Assembly: GCA_934446455.1 (NCBI GenBank) | Contig: CAKSEE010000007.1 | Coordinates: forward strand, 7,473 to 71,472 | Direction of reading: 5' to 3' | From: an uncultured Oscillospiraceae bacterium | Lineage (GTDB): Bacteria; Bacillota; Clostridia; Oscillospirales; Ruminococcaceae | Length of the DNA stretch: 64,000 nt | Part shown: positions 62,444 through 64,000 of the stretch, in pieces | How the letters are laid out: the number at the start of each line of letters is the position of its first letter | How positions within the stretch are numbered: the first letter of the stretch is position 1 | The notes under the pieces: model-generated | Seen by the model: the letters and a program-made list of their open reading frames with translations, nothing else | What the model was told of the DNA's origin: nothing | The model's database searches: none | Position numbers and translations under genes: made by a program

Positions 62444-63769
62444 TTATACCTCGGCTTCCTTCATTACGCTCATGTATGCGGGGCGGATTATCTTTCCCGC
62501 AGAAGTAAGCTCCTCAAGGCGGTGGGCGCTCCACCCGACAATGCGCGCTATCGCGAATATCGCGGTGTACAGCTCGCGCGGGATACCGAGCATATCATAA
62601 ACAAACCCGCTGTAGAAGTCCACGTTGGGGCTTACACCCTTCATAATCTGGCGCTTTTTCGCGATAAGCTGCGGCGCAGCCTCCTCTATGTACTCGTAGA
62701 GGGCGAGCTCCTCCTCGCGGCCCTTTTCCTTTGCAAGGCGCTCAACAAAGCCCCTGAATATGCGCTCGCGCGGGTCGGAGAGCGAATATACCGCGTGCCC
62801 CATGCCGTAAATTAGCCCCTTGTTGTCGAACGCCTCGCCCGCAAGTATCTTCGCGAGGTAGTCCATCACCTGCTCCTTGTCGGTCGTGTCGCGCACGTTT
62901 TCGCGGATATCGTCCATCATCTCCATTACCTTGATGTTGGCGCCGCCGTGCTTGGGACCCTTAAGCGAGGACATCGCCGCCGCTATCGTCGAGTAAGTGT
63001 CAGAGCCGCTGGACGTTACAACGCGCGTGGTGAACGTGGAGTTGTTGCCGCCGCCGTGCTCCATGTGCAGCATAAGCGCAACGTCAAGTACCTTTGCTTC
63101 AAGCTTAGTGTAGCTCTTGTCGGGGCGGAGCATCATAAGAAGGTTCTCCGCCGTTGAAAGCGCGGGATCGGGACGGTGTATGTACATACTGTCGTTGTTT
63201 TCGTAGTGGTTGTACGCGTGGTAGGCGTATACCGCAAGCATCGGGAACTGCGCTGTAAGCAGCAGGCACTGGCGCAGCGAGTTTGCAACGCTGCTCGGCA
63301 TCACCTCGTCGTCATATGAGGCGAGAGTAAGGATACTGCGCGTCATGGAGTTCATGATATCCTTGCTCGGCGCTTTCATGATAACATCGCGCGTGAAGTT
63401 TGTGGGCAGGCTTCTGCACTCGCCGAGAATTTTAGCGAACTCTGCGGCCTCCGCCTCCGTCGGGATAACGCCGAATATGAGCAGGTACGCGGTCTTTTCA
63501 AACCCGAAGCCGTCGCCCATCATCGTTACAAGGTCCTTTATCGTGTAGCCCCTGTACCACAGCTCGCCGTCGCAGGGAGTCTGCACGCCGTTTACGTTTT
63601 CAAATGACTTGATTCTGGAAATGTTGGTAAGACCCGTCAGCACGCCCTTGCCATGAATATCGCGCAGCCCGCGGTTTACGCCGTACTGCTTGAACAGCTC
63701 GTCGGGAATGCTGTCGTTGGAAAGGCAGAGCGCCGCCCTGTCGTCTGCGTAGCTTTTGATATTGTTCAT
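62444..63769 (-). CDS. gltA: Citrate synthase
   Basis: Condenses oxaloacetate and acetyl-CoA to citrate, here probably for glutamate synthesis. The 441-residue protein has LWYRGYTIKDLV near 72, LHMEHGGGNNSTF near 235 (catalytic His), GPKHGGANIKVM near 270 (second His) and NVDFYSGFVYDMLG near 380 (catalytic Asp). It starts about 30 residues before the usual fold. AGGAGG precedes the ATG. Confidence 0.96.
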   Translation of the reverse strand: MNNIKSYADDRAALCLSNDSIPDELFKQYGVNRGLRDIHGKGVLTGLTNISRIKSFENVNGVQTPCDGELWYRGYTIKDLVTMMGDGFGFEKTAYLLIFGVIPTEAEAAEFAKILGECRSLPTNFTRDVIMKAPSKDIMNSMTRSILTLASYDDEVMPSSVANSLRQCLLLTAQFPMLAVYAYHAYNHYENNDSMYIHRPDPALSTAENLLMMLRPDKSYTKLEAKVLDVALMLHMEHGGGNNSTFTTRVVTSSGSDTYSTIAAAMSSLKGPKHGGANIKVMEMMDDIRENVRDTTDKEQVMDYLAKILAGEAFDNKGLIYGMGHAVYSLSDPRERIFRGFVERLAKEKGREEELALYEYIEEAAPQLIAKKRQIMKGVSPNVDFYSGFVYDMLGIPRELYTAIFAIARIVGWSAHRLEELTSAGKIIRPAYMSVMKEAEV

Positions 63770-63865
63770 GATATCGTCCTCCTGTCGAAAAACCCGTATA
63801 CCGCCGCGGCAGGGCAGCGGAATATCGCCTTGGCGCGCACAGCGCCGTCCTTCTGTTACATCGTA

Positions 63866-63902
63866 TGGTATAATTATACCACACTTGTTCCCTATCTGTC
63901 AA
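63866..63902 (-). promoter_or_regulatory. Promoter of gltA with a palindrome over the -10 box
   Basis: Minus strand: TTGACA (63897-63902), 18-base spacer, TATAAT (63873-63878). The -10 box lies in a perfect 16-base palindrome TGGTATAATTATACCA (63866-63881), a likely operator or a chance of A/T-rich sequence. Confidence 0.75.
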
Positions 63903-64000
63903 GCGCAGGGGGAATTTTCTCACAAAAATCACTGTAGTGCTACAATAGATATTGGACAAAGAAAGAAAAAAGGTTGAGAGATAGACCAAAATCTGCTAGA

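Overview
Organism. The window reads as a GC-rich low-GC-relative Firmicute of the class Clostridia, most likely in the Oscillospiraceae/Ruminococcaceae. The evidence is a CIRCE-controlled groES-groEL, strong AGGAGG ribosome sites, consensus sigma-A promoters, a cellobiose phosphorylase very close to the Ruminococcus/Clostridium thermocellum enzyme, class B sortases, YfmF/YfmH, a ThiI without a rhodanese domain, a SleL-type spore cortex enzyme and SpoIID-like proteins. I cannot name a genus. No rRNA, tRNA or CRISPR array was seen.

Layout. 1-1282 is the start of a rimP-nusA operon (minus) with a promoter and an attenuator-like hairpin. 1375-4252 holds rtcB and a band-7/slipin gene (minus) behind a long GC-rich structured leader. 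A small RNA gene follows at 4310-4481. 4748-7562 encodes tRNA thiolation genes and pncC. 7640-12506 is a surface-protein cluster of three tandem class B sortases and a SpoIID-domain lipoprotein. 12676-25167 is mostly housekeeping and membrane genes on the minus strand (comF, recD2, prmA, CBS-domain protein, HAD phosphatase, EAL phosphodiesterase). 25441-33036 has a sortase-anchored GDSL hydrolase, groES-groEL, three unknown genes, mntP and tgt. 33367-35841 is cellobiose phosphorylase. 35930-36800 is a decayed ECF sigma/anti-sigma pair. 37068-42806 is a probable sporulation locus: a tiny Q/N-rich protein, an amidase and sleL. 42927-50225 has a 1705-residue sortase-anchored surface protein and a leucine-rich-repeat protein. 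50723-63769 returns to core genes (ppa, maf, rhomboid, mreB, dgt, mazF, folD, lgt, yfmH-yfmF, gltA) with a second small RNA at 61829-61995.

Main discovery candidates. (1) sleL is split by a 3652-bp element (38736-42387) that carries a large serine recombinase, a small protein, a 54-residue peptide with a RiPP-precursor look, and an HPr-kinase-like gene. The ends share a TATACAT core. Joining the host flanks at that core restores one 423-codon open frame, and joining the element ends gives a long dyad-symmetric attP. This is the layout of the sigK skin elements that are cut out during sporulation, but in a different spore gene. (2) A 187-207 bp repeat family has three long copies whose stems vary in a compensated way. 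Each copy lies between two copies of the local transcription terminator hairpin. (3) A second 105-bp structured repeat sits just after two tiny genes. (4) Two consensus-promoter small RNAs carry CCUCC anti-Shine-Dalgarno motifs. (5) The slipin-rtcB operon has a long structured non-coding leader.
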